This document shows positions 48,692 through 60,549 of a DNA stretch of 64,000 nt, piece after piece. The notes under the pieces are model-generated. The model saw only the letters and a program-made list of their open reading frames with translations, made no database searches and was not told the origin of the DNA. Each line of letters opens with the position of its first letter. Position 1 is the first letter of the stretch. Made by a program: the position numbers and the translations under genes. The stretch lies in contig CM045745.1 of the NCBI GenBank assembly GCA_024760905.1, positions 6,230,282-6,294,281 of the forward strand, read 5' to 3'. This stretch comes from Plotosus lineatus (Eukaryota; Chordata; Actinopteri; Siluriformes; Plotosidae).

Positions 48692-49723
48692 TTTGGGAGA
48701 GCCTCTTGGTGTTTCCAGTACAGGGCTGCTTGGCAGAATGAGCTTCCCTGGTCGAAGCCGCAAATCTATAGGCGGAATCAGGAGCAAATCCTTAGATCTT
48801 TTCCGATTTTTCCGTATTGACACGTGGTTACGCCGGGTATTCCTCAGTCATTCTGTGTTGAATGTAAACATTCTGCTTTCATTCCGTGTGCTTCCACAAT
48901 CATTCCAAAGCGCTTCCTTCAGTGCCGTAGTTATTCCTCAAGTGTTCCGTGCGTTCTATGAATGTTCCGTGAATTATCCGTAAATCTTCCTTTTGCGATC
49001 CGTGCCTATTTGTAGTTGTTCTGCAGTTAATTTGTGTGCTTTTCCATATGTATTCCCAAATTGTACCATAGTCTTTCCATGTCTGTTCCGCACATGCCGT
49101 GAATGTGCCGAAAGTGTTCCGAATGTACAATTTTCCATAGGATTTTGACGCATTTTCCCTGTAAAAATACCAAAGCTCTTCCGTAGACTGCGTTCCGCGC
49201 CTTTCCGCCACGATCATTGCATTCCGTGCTCCAGTGAAATGGGGGTATAAGATAAAATAAAAATTCCCATTGGAAATAATAGAAAACAATGAATCTGTTC
49301 CAACCCCCTCCCACACTCATATAACCTGACACAAACACCTATATTTGACCTAATATTGTATTAAAGATAAACATGTACAAACAATAAATATTTAATAATA
49401 ATAATAATAATAATAATAATACATGTACATTAACAGTAATAATAATTAATAATAATAAAACAAGAATAAACAATAAGTTGACTAACCCTTTCTATCATCG
49501 ACTGCGGCAAAGATGGCACGTTGGCGCGATGATGTCACATAGGCAGGCATGAGGTGGTGCGTAAGAGAAGAGGAGGAGGAGGAGGAGGAGGAGGAGGAGG
49601 AGAATTTTGTGCATGTGCACACTGTGAATGCCAGCAAGCCAAGGCTAATCGTGACCTCCTACAAGGCCAGTGCTTTTCAAATAATGCGGTGCGCCCCCCT
49701 CAGGGGTGCAATGTGATTCTGAG

Positions 49724-49782
<59 letters not shown>

Positions 49783-49788
49783 AGTGTG

Positions 49789-49825
<37 letters not shown>

Positions 49826-49990
49826 GAACATGCTTTTAGATTTAAGTGTAATTGTGCATCCTCACAGGTAGGTGGCAGTGGCACTCTCACTGTGTTCCCT
49901 ATGGTGTAGGGGAAAAGCACCGAGCAAATGATATGAAGTGCAGTAAACACTATTTATAGTCATGCAGGGGGTTCTGTGGGGGCGTGAAAT

Positions 49991-50238
49991 TTGCAGCTAA
50001 CTGGGTTATCAAAGACCAGCCATGTCTCTTACTGTCGATGGTGAGAGGTTCATGCAAGAGAACCATTGCTGACTTTCGACAAAAGGAGCTGCATAGCCAC
50101 CAGCATGTTTCTGCCCTGCAATGGCTTGGTGAACTGTCCAGGGTGTACTCTGCCCTTGCCCTGAGTCGGCTGAAATGGGCGCCAGCCTCCTCATGGCCCT
50201 AATTAAAATCAAGCAGTTCAGAAAATGAATGAATGAGT
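49991..50238 (+). mobile_element. SINE-A with tail L, 5' truncated
   Basis: Begins TGCAGCTAACTGGG, a few bases after the poly-C slot, and runs to AAAATGAATGAATGAG. It cuts off the right end of the pogo-like element. Confidence 0.85.
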
Positions 50239-50527
50239 GGCTTGTTTGAATGAATTCTTATTGTAAAACTACACTGAGCTGTCCGTAGGTCATACAGATA
50301 AAGATCTCTCAAGGTTTTTCTGCTAACATGCCACTGTTGTGTTTTTAGCATTTTCTTATGCCCTCCAGTAGACAGAATAAAAGAGGCTCTGAAATGGAAT
50401 AACTGTTTATAGTTAGTATAACACAATTGGTAACATGAACTAACTTGTTACCTGGATGGTCCATAAAATTAAATGTATTTTTTAATAGTCAAAAAGAATG
50501 CTCATTTATAATTGAATTTAAAAATGT
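50239..50527. other. No gene seen
   Basis: AT-rich spacer between two SINEs. Confidence 0.4.
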
Positions 50528-50773
50528 CCCCCAGTGCAGCTAACTGAGTTATCAAAGGCCGGCCATGTCTCTCTCTGTCTATGTTGAGAGGTTCATGTAA
50601 AAGCGTTGACTTTTGTAAAGAGTAGATGCAAAGCCGTCAGCGTGTTTCTAAACCCCTGCTAAAGGGTTGTGTCAGGAAAGGCATCCGACGTAAAAACCAA
50701 TGTCTAATCAAACTTGTGAATCATTCGCTGTGGCGACCCCTGAGAAAGGGAAAAAGCTGAAAGGAAATCTCTA
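50528..50773 (+). mobile_element. SINE-A with tail R starting exactly at the poly-C slot
   Basis: Starts CCCCCAGTGCAGC; ends GAAAAAGCTGAAAGGAAATCTCT. Flanked by a 17-bp duplication with one mismatch, ATTGAATTTAAAAATGT (50511-50527) and ATTGAATTTAAAAAAGT (50774-50790). Confidence 0.93.
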
Positions 50774-50837
50774 TTGAATTTAAAAAAGTATTCATGGGCA
50801 ACTTACTGAGGCCTAGTGTAAGAAAAACACACATCTT

Positions 50838-51185
50838 ATTCTTTTCCTTTCGGCTGTTCCCTTTTTGTCAGGGTTCGCCACAGCCAATGATTCTCACGCT
50901 TGATTTGGCATAGGTTTTTATGTCGGATGCCCTTCCCGACACAACCCTTTATCAAGGGACAGAAACACGCTGACGGCTTTGCAGCTCCTCTTGTCGAAAG
51001 TCAGCAATGGTTCTTTTACATGAACCTCTCACCATAGACAGTGAGAGACATGGCCCGCCTTTGATAACCCAGTTAGCTGCACTGGAGAGGGGGGGCATTG
51101 ACAACCTTGTGGAGAGTGGGACTCGAACCCCCAACCTTAGGATCAGTGATCCAGCACTTTCACCACCAGGCCACCACTGCCCCAG
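50838..51185 (-). mobile_element. SINE-A with tail R, full length
   Basis: Left end TCTTTTCCTTTCGGCTG (tail R complement), then CATAGGTTTTTATGTCGG, body complement, poly-G slot, head complement ACTCGAACCCCCAACC and CCAGGCCACCACTGCCCC. Confidence 0.9.
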
Positions 51186-52080
51186 TATAAAACAAATACA
51201 TATATGGTTCCTTATTTAAAAATTATTACCCCAGTGTGAGATTTAAGATTTATTCCATTTATTCTAATCCCAAATACATTAATAAGTGATACCACATTTG
51301 AATCTTAATAAATAAATAATAAAATCAACAACAACATCCACAACAATGACACAAAAGGCAATAGAATTTGAAATAAAAGTATTTGATTGAAAGAAGGTGT
51401 TTTTTTTTATTATTTGTATGTTCACAAATTAATATGAACACATGTTTTCACTTAAGAAATTGTTGTTGGTGAATAATTAAAATTTTTCATAATGTAAGTC
51501 AAACTCTGTATGACTCACAACCCAGATTATTTCAATGTAATAAAACAATCATTAATTAACGTTAATATAAATGAATTAATAATTAATAAATAATTCCTCC
51601 ATATTGAACTGTATGATAAAAGAAATATAACAAATGCAATTATACTGTTGTGCTCAGTATCATCAAGACTATGATAACCCGTGGCCTTAAACCCAAACTG
51701 GCCAAATGATGGCCAAATCACAGCCGTGCTAATATTCGCCTCAACAGCACTCTTGTTTGTGTGATGTTGGTTAATTATTAAGCAAAGTTATTTGCATCTA
51801 TTCAAATGTTTTTCAGCAAGTAATCCATTGAAGAGTTATAATTATTTATAATTATTTATAACAGTCTGTCTTGTTTCCATTCGAATCAACAACGAGGGAA
51901 ATGAAGGGAACAGGGGGGGGGAACGGGGACGGGGGGACGGGACGGGGGGACTAAAACGACTGTGGCCTCTTCTTCATTGAATGATGCTATGTAAGGAAGT
52001 ATCACACAGAGAATTGTTTTTGGTATTTCTGTCCGAACAGCCTGTTAAATGCCACTGGCTAATTAGCCTCCTGCAGATAT
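51186..52080. other. AT-rich interval with a G-rich island
   Basis: No gene recognised. The only marked feature is the G-tract cluster at 51911-51951. Confidence 0.45.
51911..51951 (+). repeat. Clustered G-tracts (potential G-quadruplex)
   Basis: Five closely spaced G runs of 3 to 8 (units such as GGGGACGGGGGGACGGGACG) within about 40 bp, in otherwise AT-rich DNA. Confidence 0.85.
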
Positions 52081-52086
52081 AACAAG

Positions 52087-52087
<1 letters not shown>

Positions 52088-52127
<40 letters not shown>

Positions 52128-52160
52128 GACAGAGAGACAGAGAGAGACAGAGAGAGAGAC

Positions 52161-52219
<59 letters not shown>

Positions 52220-52228
52220 GAGAGAGCA
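52088..52228. repeat. (CA)n then (GA)n compound microsatellite
   Basis: CA tract (52088-52124), then GACAGAGAGA and long GA tracts to 52228. Confidence 0.97.
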
Positions 52229-52359
52229 ATGAATGGAGGTTTTGTTTTCCTCTTCTTGTTTACACTCCACTCCTTGAGCAGGTGCATTTTGAGTGCTGTG
52301 TGAAGTGCAGGCACCAGGTTGCATTTAAAAGAGAATCCCCCATGGAACTGCATCACAAT

Positions 52360-52459
<100 letters not shown>

Positions 52460-52833
52460 GAAAACAAGAAAAAAGAAAAAAATTTTCACATTGTACATCA
52501 CTGAATAGTTTTAAGGATAGTTTTTTTTTTTCATTATCAGAGAATTTACATTCACAGCACTTGTCAGAATAAATATACAATATACCGATATTATATGCAG
52601 TGTTTTGTTTAAGTTTATTTCAAGCAAAATATCAACTATAATACTGATTTCTTTGATTCATGTAAGCTTCATACCACCACATGGATTGTAAGTGTGGAAT
52701 AGCGGTAGCCATAGAAACCAGTTTTCCAAATCACCTTGCATGACATAAGAATATACTGTGTTCTACTCTGGAAAGATTATATAACTTATAAATATCTATA
52801 ATTACCAATAAATGCATTATTCAGAATGTAAAT

Positions 52834-52835
<2 letters not shown>

Positions 52836-52900
<65 letters not shown>

Positions 52901-52916
52901 CCCTCTCTCTCTCTGT
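52836..52916. repeat. (CT)n microsatellite
   Basis: About 56 bp of CT followed by CACACACACC and more CT. Confidence 0.97.
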
Positions 52917-54087
52917 ATTTTTCTCTGTCTGTCTCTCAGATTGATCAAAGCAAATGTGTCCTAACAGTGTCATTAATATGATTCAATCATCAGCACTATT
53001 TTCATAGTAGATTAATTCAGGTTAAATTGACACTGACATGTAGTAACATGCTATTTGATAGCGGTATTTATGCTGATATGAGAATGAGTGAAGCTGAAAA
53101 GCAAGTCCAGCCACCTCTGCACTGTCACACTGCGGTTGGACTCATTAAAACCTCTGCTGTCAACACTCTGCAGGAGATCATCAGATCTTACAGGTCTGAT
53201 GGCCTAGCACATATAATGCACTAGTACTACTAAAATTCCTCAGTGCACTTGTCAAGTTCATTCTACTAAACTTTTAAACCATTCATGGGCGTGATGTGCA
53301 TGGACGGTCCAACACATTCAGACCTTCCCACCTTACAGGACATAATCTATACCTCAAGCAAATTTAATAGATGATTGTATATCTTAAGGATTGACTGGAA
53401 GCTTCAAGACATGACAATCCTGATAAGTGTGGGCAAGGCGTTCTAGGTGCTACTTTTCAAATGGACCTTTCCCTGACACAGTGCCGCACTGCATTGCTTA
53501 TGTTGTGCATTGTTGATCTCAGGTGTTAATATATACTATGTATAACTCAGTATTTCCTGAATATTATGATATCACTGAATAAAAACCCCTGTAATCTTAA
53601 ACTCTATATATGTCTGCTTGCACGAACTGAACTTATGATCTGAAGAGTGTGTTATTAATTAATTAATTTAAATAAACTGAATTGGTTATCAGACGATTGG
53701 TTGCACCTCAAAAAGACTTGATTATTTTCCCCAAGTAGAAATAATTTGAATCATGTTTACACATTACAGATACACTTAAAAATAAAAGTACGGAAAGGCT
53801 TTCATTCGAAATTTATTTATAGTCTGTTTAAGACAAAAAAAGACACAACAGAGAAAGAAAGAACTAGAAGCTATGAGGAGAGAACCCAAAGTAATGTGCT
53901 CACCTTCTGCAGATTTGAAATCGTATTTGCTCCTATAACTGTTTTTTCCGCTTAGAAAAACAATGATCTACTTTTAGTCTTAAAATAATAAATGATCATT
54001 ACACATGCAATCTACAACAGAAATTCCATTAACCAGCACTGCAGACATTGTAGCTCTAAAGTTTTTGTAAAATCTATTAACTAAATT
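52917..54087. other. No gene seen
   Basis: AT-rich. Frames up to 69 codons without recognisable family text. TTAATTAATTAATTTAAAT near 53655. Confidence 0.45.
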
Positions 54088-54099
54088 AAATTTATTCTC

Positions 54100-54372
54100 A
54101 GTGGGGCAGTGGTGGTCTAGTGGTATAGTGCAACGAACTGGGTTATCAAAGGCCAGCCATGTCTCTCACTGTCTATGGTGTGAGGCATGTAAAAGAACCA
54201 TTACTGACTTTCGACAAGAGTAGGCTGCAAAGCCGTCGGCGTGTTTCCGCCCTGCGATGGCCTGGCGAGCTGTCCAGGGTGTACTCTGCCCTTGCCCAAA
54301 GTTGGCTGGGATGGGCGCCAGCCTCCCTGCGACCCTAATTAGGATTAAGCGGTTACAGAAAATGAACTGATG
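54100..54372 (+). mobile_element. SINE-A with tail L lacking the head-body junction
   Basis: Head GGGGCAGTGGTGGTCTAGTGG then a jump to CGAACTGGGTTATC: the B box and poly-C slot are deleted. Flanked by a perfect 12-bp duplication AAATTTATTCTC (54088-54099, 54373-54384), so limits are exact. The deletion may have been present in the RNA that inserted. Confidence 0.93.
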
Positions 54373-54702
54373 AAATTTATTCTCTTACCTGCGTGCAGCA
54401 CCTACAAGCTGTGTATTGTTGTGACAGTATACAAGCAGTTGTGGTTTCTGATCCATCCATGTTTTTGGCTACTGTTACATTGTCAAGTATCTGTCAATAT
54501 AGTCCTGTCTTTAAAATGCCTTGTTTAATGGTCCACTGGCATCTGAGATTGTTCATAGGTCCACTCAAGAGCAATTTCTGAAATACCAGTGATCTGGGTT
54601 CTACACTTCTGGCCTTTATGATCCATTCTAATGTCCTTTTTCTATTTGTAGTTCCCATCACTTAGAAATCACTTGCTCTGCTTAAATTTATGTAGCAATA
54701 TA

Positions 54703-56234
54703 CAATCAGGATTCCAAAAAAGTTGGGACACTATACAAATTGTGAATAAAAACTGAATGCAATAATGTGGAAGTGCCAAATGTCAACACTTTATTCCAAA
54801 TTGAGCATAGATGACAGGTCAAAAGTTTAAACTGAGAAAATGTATCATTTTAAGGGTAAATATGTTGATTTTAAATTTATGGTGTCAACAAATCCCCAAA
54901 AAGTTGAGACCGGGAGCAATAAGAGGCTGGAAAAGTCAATTACACTTATAACAAACAGCTGGAAGACCAATCACCACTAATGAAGTCCATTAGCAACATG
55001 ACTGAGTATAAAAAGAGCTTCTCAGAGTGGCAGTGTCTCTCAGAAGCGACGATGATTAGAGGATCACCAATTCCCCCAATGTTGTGCAGAAAGATCATGG
55101 AGCAATATCAGAAAGGCATTTCCCAGCGAAAAATTGAAAAGAGTTTGAAGTTATCATCGTCAACAGTGCATAACATAATCCAAAGATTCAGAGAATCTGG
55201 AACAGTCTCTATGCGCAAGGGTTAAGGCTGAAAAACCATACTGGATGCCCGTGATCTTTGGGCCCTTAAATGGGACTGCACCACAAACAAGAATGCTACT
55301 GTAAGGAAAATCACAGAATGGACTCAGCAATACTTCCAAAAACTGTTGTCGGTGAACACAATTCACCGTACCATCGACAGTGCAAAGAAGAAGCCATTTA
55401 AAAAAAAAAAGGACCCAGAGGCGTAGATATTTTCTCTGGGCCAGGGATCATTTAAAATGGAGTGTGGCAAAGTGGAAAACTGTTCTGTGGTCAAACAAAT
55501 CACAATTCAAGGCTCTTTATGGAAAACTGGGACGCCATGCCACCCGGTATAAAGAGGACAAGGAGTTGCCATCAGCAGTTGAAAAGCCTGCATCTGAGAT
55601 GGTATGGGGTTGCAAGAGTGCATGTGGCATGAGGAAATCATGGAAAGGCACCGTCAATGCAGAAAGGTATATTCAGGTTCGAAAACAACATATGCTCCCA
55701 CCCAGAGAAGACCTTGCATTTTTCAACATGATAATACCAGAGCACATGCAGCATTAATTACAACATCACGGCTGCATAGGAAAAGGAGCCGGGTGTGGAA
55801 ATGGCCTGCAGTCCAGCTCTTTCACCTATAGAGAACATTTGGTGCATCATGAAGAGGAAGGTGCAACAAAGAAGGCCCAAGACAGTTGAACAGTTCGACT
55901 CCAGTAGTAGACAAGAATGGGACAGCATTCCTATTTCTAAACTTGACAAACTTGTCTCCTCGGTCCGCAGACGTTTGCAGACTGTTTTAAGAAGAAGAGG
56001 GGATGCCTCACAGTGGTGAAAATGGCCTCGTCCCAATTTTTTGGAGATTTGTTGACACCATGAAATTTAAAATCAACATATTTTTCCCTTAAAATTATAC
56101 ATTTTCTCAGTTTAAACTTTTGACCTGTCAATCTATGTTTTATTCAGAATAGAATATTGAAATTTGGCATTTCCACAGCATTGCATTATTTTTTATTCAC
56201 AATTTGTGTCCCAACATTTTTGGAATCCGGTTTG
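54703..56234 (+). mobile_element. Tc1/mariner transposon with both ends
   Basis: Inverted ends with GGATTCCAAAAAAGTTGGG on the left and the complement of ACATTTTTGGAATCCGG on the right, flanked by TA (54701-54702, 56235-56236). Longer inverted homology extends about 80 bp. Internal repeats near each end share GTTTAAACTGAGAAAATG-type text. The single transposase gene is broken. Confidence 0.93.
54980..56019 (+). pseudogene. Tc1/mariner transposase, dead
   Basis: DDE/D transposase. Helix-turn-helix region RKIMEQYQKGISQRKIEKSL and STVHNIIQRFRESGTVSMRK ends in a stop where the family continues with GQG-type text. After shifts: WSNKSQFKALYGKLG, where the first catalytic Asp is replaced by Asn; then, in another frame, FQHDNTRAHAA carries the second Asp and LSPIENIWCIMKRKVQQR the Glu. 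The end is VRRRLQTVLRRRGDASQW. A deleted AAA-rich patch near 55400 also disturbs the frame. Multiple stops plus the D-to-N change make it inactive. Confidence 0.9.
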
Positions 56235-56479
56235 TATTTAATACTTATATCAGAAACTACATTATTCAACGAGAACCTGATTTTGCCTCTTTAAGAAGAA
56301 GTGCATTTTCCATTATTGAAGCATTTGAGTTCAAAAACAGATCAGTGGCACTGGTTTGATTATGAGAAAAGCAATATTTTATTAATATTTTTAAAAGCAA
56401 TATTTTATCAGCTACTGGAAGACGTTTTTCATTAACTACTGAAATAATAGTTTGTCTCATAATTAAAACAATTTCAAAT

Positions 56480-57500
56480 GTTCTGTTTTTGAACTTAAAC
56501 TCTTCAGTTCTCTGAAAGTCTGTGACACATAGTTAAAAGAAACTTTCAGCCACTCTTCCTTCAGCTGCAAGATATTCGAGGGTTGTCTTGCATGTCGTGC
56601 CCTTTTGAAATTCCTCTACAATATTTCAACTGGGCTCAGGTCTGGGCTTAATTCAAACTATTACATTACTTTATCTTCTATTTTAGAGAGATTATTTTGT
56701 GTATTTGAGTGTATGTTTATAATTATTTTCTTTTTTAAAAAGGTCCATCTCTACTTCAACTTTATCTTTCTTAAAAATGGACTCACGTCTTCAAGCACAC
56801 TGTGCCACTACACAGAATTTGTAGTTAGCAATAACTGCAAGCTGCCCAATCTCTGAAGCAGTGAAGCAATGCTGAAATATAAAACTTTTACGACCATAAT
56901 TTACAGTTGGTATGAGGTTCTTCTTCCGATGCACATGTGTACAGTAACCGTGTACACAACAATATGTTTGTCTCATCTGTCTTGGACACTTTGTTAAAAA
57001 AGGCCGAGTCTTTGCCTGTATTGTCACAAATGAATGGAATCTTGCTGTAATGTTCTTTTTGGACTCCATGGGCTTTTCTTTGCAGTTCAGATATTTCTAT
57101 TTATATATGTATACACTTTTACATCAGTAGTTGCAAAGTTATCTGCAGATTCTTTGGTGAAATATTTGGAGACATTTTTCTGAATGTAACAATTTATCCT
57201 GAGGTTCAGTTTTCTGGGATGGAAAAAAAATTCACCACTTTAAAATATACACCTTGTAGACACTTTTTCCTCAAAGGGGGAAACTTTATTTAGAATAATT
57301 TAAAGATCTCTTTAAATCCTTTGCCAAGAATGATAAACACCCAGAGCCTTTTTTCTGAAAGCCACAGAGAGCTCTTTAGAGCTCAGTATGACGAACACAC
57401 AAACTTCAATAGAAAAGAGAATGCCTTTCAATGAGAGAGGTTCCACCCGCAGGAGGTTCTAATCAATGACACCAATTTTGGAACAGCCTTGTCAAATTTT
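56480..57500 (-). pseudogene. Very decayed Tc1-like transposon
   Basis: On minus, phrases such as LSPVEIL (DDE glutamate region, from GACCTGAGCCCAGTTGAAA near 56625) and GGTGTTTATCATTCTTGGC (HTH region, near 57340) keep Tc1 order. The relative at 21480-22360 shares the same layout. Stops throughout; ends not defined. Confidence 0.5.
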
Positions 57501-57572
57501 ATGAATTTCATAGTGTGCAAAATCTGTTGCTGTATTAATTTTCAAGTGATTTATCAATTTTTTTTGTTTTTA

Positions 57573-57933
57573 TTCACTCATTTATTTTCAGGATAGTTTA
57601 ATCCTAACTGGGGTCGCAGGGAGGCTGGTGCCCATGTCAGCCAACTCCAGGTGAGGGCAAGCTACACCCTGGACAGCTCTCAAGGCCATCGCAGTGCCAA
57701 CACTTACATAACCATTCATACGCACACCTATGGGTGATTTGGAACAGCAATTAATGTTTTTTGTTCTGTGGGACGAAACCGGAGAACCTGGAGGAAACCC
57801 ACACTGGGAGAACAAACAAAACATCACTGGGAGAACATGCAAACATCACACAGAAAAGCTCAAGTTGGGAATCGAACCTAGGACCTTCTTGCTGTGAGGC
57901 AGACATACTAACCACGACATCACTGAATGCTGC
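57573..57933 (-). mobile_element. SINE-C with tail L
   Basis: Tail L complement TTTAATCCTAACTGGGGTCG, body, head complement CTTCTTGCTGTGAGGCAGAC. A 30-bp local duplication (ACTGGGAGAACAAACAAAAC / CACTGGGAGAACATGC) sits in the body. Confidence 0.85.
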
Positions 57934-57984
57934 CTTGTGGTTTTTAATGTTGTTTAAATAAATTCGAAAAATTGGCTACACAAT

Positions 57985-58840
57985 GGGTCATCAAGGCGGT
58001 ATAATGTTTAACCCATCCTCAGAGCAAGAAGGTCCTGGGTTGAGTGGTGGGCGAGGGATTTTTTTAAGTAAGGTTTGCACATTGCTCCCATTGTGACTTT
58101 TATCTGGGTACTCCAGTTTCCTCCCACAGTCCATTATATTAGGTTAATTCAGTGCTTCTCAGTTATTTTCTGTGATGCGTCCTCAAGGAAGAAATAACAT
58201 TTCAGGCCCCCCACTGCCCTGCGAGCGACTATAAATAGTATTATTTGTCTATAAAATTGTAATTAATACACCTCTGCATAACATTATATCTTTATTAACA
58301 TTAAAAACAAAAAATAAAGAAATATAGTTCAACTTATAATAAAGAAACACTTCATTAACATTGTTTTTTTAATCTGTAATAGAAAATATTTAAAGTGCAC
58401 CAATGTGCCTGAAATTAAAATAAAAACATCCTTATTTAAACTCATTCAATTTATTCATGTCCTAATATCTCCGTCTCTCTCCACCTTTCTCTTCATTTCT
58501 GTTAGAAATTTTTCCATGTTGTTTCTTGAAGGGTTGTTTACCGCACTTCATATCTTTTGTCAATGCAAAACACCCCTACACCACAGCGTGACAATGAGGG
58601 TGCCACTGCCAACTACTGTAGTGGATGTGCAATTACACTTAATTCTAGTACAGTATTCCAAAAAAGCATGTTCCCCAGGGTCATATGTGCAAACCCCCCC
58701 ACACCCCCGCGCACACATCATACCATGTTCCCAAATGTGGGGTCGCCCCACTATTTGAGAACCACTGGGTTAATTGCCTGTTATAAAGTGTCCTTAGTTA
58801 TAGGTGTTAGTATGACAGGTTGTATGTATTAAAGTATGTC
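57985..58840 (+). mobile_element. SINE-C interrupted by a hAT MITE
   Basis: Head TCAGAGCAAGAAGGTCCTGG and body GTACTCCAGTTTCCTCCCAC run to AGGTTAATT at 58149. After the insert the SINE resumes GGTTAATTGCCTGTTATAAAG and fades near 58840. Confidence 0.8.
58150..58767. mobile_element. hAT MITE with perfect 8-bp duplication
   Basis: Ends CAGTGCTTCTCAGTTATTTTC and the complement of CTATTTGAGAACCACTG. Flanked by GGTTAATT (58142-58149 and 58768-58775). No transposase. Its interior is homologous, in inverse orientation, to the hAT sequence inside the three pogo-like copies (29794, 33020, 45131), e.g. the CATGTTCCCCAGGGTCATA block. Confidence 0.93.
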
Positions 58841-59592
58841 TACTATTTATCAGTACACACTGTATATTATACTCTATGCTCTTTTGTTGTTTGTCATTTA
58901 TTAACAGTTAATGCAATTATATTAAGTAAATTTCCTGGGGATATTTTTGTCTAGAGGCAATTACTACATTAACTCTAATTTCATTTAGATTTAATATTTG
59001 TAAGTTCATGTAAGAATTACATTAGAACTAATATGAAATGGTGCCAGTGAGTAAAGTTCTATCATTAGCTCATTACTTTGAATAGCACACAACAAAATAG
59101 GGTTTTGTGATTCATCACATGATGCTAATTAGGAGAGAAAATTTGTTGATTTATGCCTATGGGGAATCAAGATACTAATTATAGCTGTTATAGACATTAG
59201 CGGTGCATTGAATGGAGGAAAACCAAGCAGTGAGATACCCATCTTTTCAGAAATTAAATGCTTCTATTAATTATAAACCTACCTAAACTACTTTAAATTC
59301 TCACTGTCAAAAAGTATAGTACAGTACTATCTACACTTGTTTATGTATTTTTCTTTGTGATTTGTGGTTTGTGCCCACTTCACAAGTAACCAATAAATAT
59401 GTCAGTATGAAAAGAGTTTACTATCAGGAGTCGTTTCAGAAAAATGTCCAGCATGAAGACTGCAGAGAGAAGATGAGCTGTTACTTACTTTCCTGTATGG
59501 TAGAGGGAAATAGAGGGATCCTTCCCCCTTTGATTAATTGTGAATGGATCAAAAGGTGCTTCCTCTCAGATCTCGCTATACTGACAATTTAG
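58841..59592. other. No gene seen
   Basis: AT-rich spacer; a 76-codon frame near 59362 has no recognisable motif. Confidence 0.4.
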
Positions 59593-59596
59593 TTAA

Positions 59597-60370
59597 CCCT
59601 TTAAGGTCCGAATTATTTTTTGCAGTTAAAAAAAAAATTATCACTCGTTTTTCTTAATCAAAAAGGCCTAAGGAACCACAACAAACACATTTCTTTCACT
59701 TAAAATATAATAACACTAATAATAATAATAATAATAATAATATGGTAGGCCTCCGTCAGTCCCGAAGGACTATGGCTGCGCTCTGGCTGGTATCCCGGCT
59801 GGTGATACTCCCCAGTGCACAGAGCCCGGGTAGGGAGTAATGAGGGACAGGCTGTTACCCAAGCAGCAAGTCCCTTGTCTCAGCGCCACTGGCAGGATCC
59901 AATGGAAGGGCAAGTGCCGATACGACTGGGTTCCAGTGCCGCTGCAGGAGAGAATCTACGGTCAATTTAGAACGGCCAATTAACCTACAGTGCACGTCTT
60001 TGGATTGCGGGAGGAAGCCGGAGCACCCGGAGGAAACCCGCACAAGCACGGGGAGAACATGCAAACTCCACACAGAAACGCCCAGGCCGGGAATCGAACC
60101 CGGGCCTTCTTGCTGTGAGGCGGACGTGGTAACCACTACGCCACCGTGCCGCCTAATAATAATAATAATAATAATAGTAACAATAATCATAACACTCACA
60201 AATTTGTGAACAACACAATCCTGCACACTCAAGGTCATCTCACAGCTGAATGAGGCACGTGGGATCAAGCTGTGTTGCATCAGATGATGCCAAAACAAGC
60301 ATAGAATGTGTCTAGTAGTTATTAGCATTTTTTGAAAGAGAACCATATGGTCCTGCTGGGCATTAAAGGG
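59597..60370. mobile_element. piggyBac-like MITE
   Basis: TTAA on both sides (59593-59596, 60371-60374) with inverted ends CCCTTTAAGG and the complement of CATTAAAGGG, as in piggyBac elements. No transposase. It holds (AAT)n into which a SINE-D inserted. Confidence 0.8.
59744..60153 (-). mobile_element. SINE-D, young full-length copy
   Basis: Near-identical to 39736-40125 but retains an extra segment (GATACGACTGGGTTCCAGTG on plus) and GGCCAATTAACCTACAGTGC, both shortened in the other copy. Flanked by AAT repeats on both sides, so it inserted within the microsatellite of the piggyBac-like MITE. Confidence 0.93.
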
Positions 60371-60549
60371 TTAATGCATGTTAAAAATTAACAGACCTCT
60401 GCTGAGAATTCCCATTTGGAGAATGACAATAGCCTTCATTCGCCTTGGGAAAATACTGTGCTGTGAGATCCACTGGGATCTATGTATAAAGAGGTGCCCA
60501 CCTTCCAACATTCCTGTTGCATGTGATGCAAGTAACAGAACGTACATAC

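Larger units (their letters stand above)
45198..49247. mobile_element. Harbinger-2, PIF/Harbinger transposon with both ends
   Basis: Same inverted ends as Harbinger-1 (TACCCCCATTTCACTGGA and complement of CCAGTGAAATGGGGGTA). Flanks are TTA (45195-45197) and TAA (49248-49250). The empty site in the pogo-like paralogue at about 29864 reads CATTAGATAA, supporting an original TTA duplication with one copy mutated. It lacks the SINE and the palindrome of Harbinger-1. Same convergent gene pair, both broken. Confidence 0.93.
45131..49982. mobile_element. Pogo/Tigger-like element with hAT insert, copy 3, split by Harbinger-2
   Basis: Left end CATTGGTACCTTGACTTACG. Interrupted by Harbinger-2 (45198-49247), resumes with GATAAAATAAAAATTCCC as in copy 1 (GATAAAACAAAAATTCCC). 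hAT sequence starts at 49668 (CAGTGCTTTTCAAAT). The right end is cut near 49982 by a SINE-A. A (GT)n tract (49727-49820) lies within the hAT part; an (AAT)n and a (GGA)n tract lie at 49394-49420 and 49569-49600. Confidence 0.8.

Noticed and set aside
53027..53224. 65-codon frame as a host exon
   Set aside because: No splice context, no family resemblance, and length within chance for this composition.
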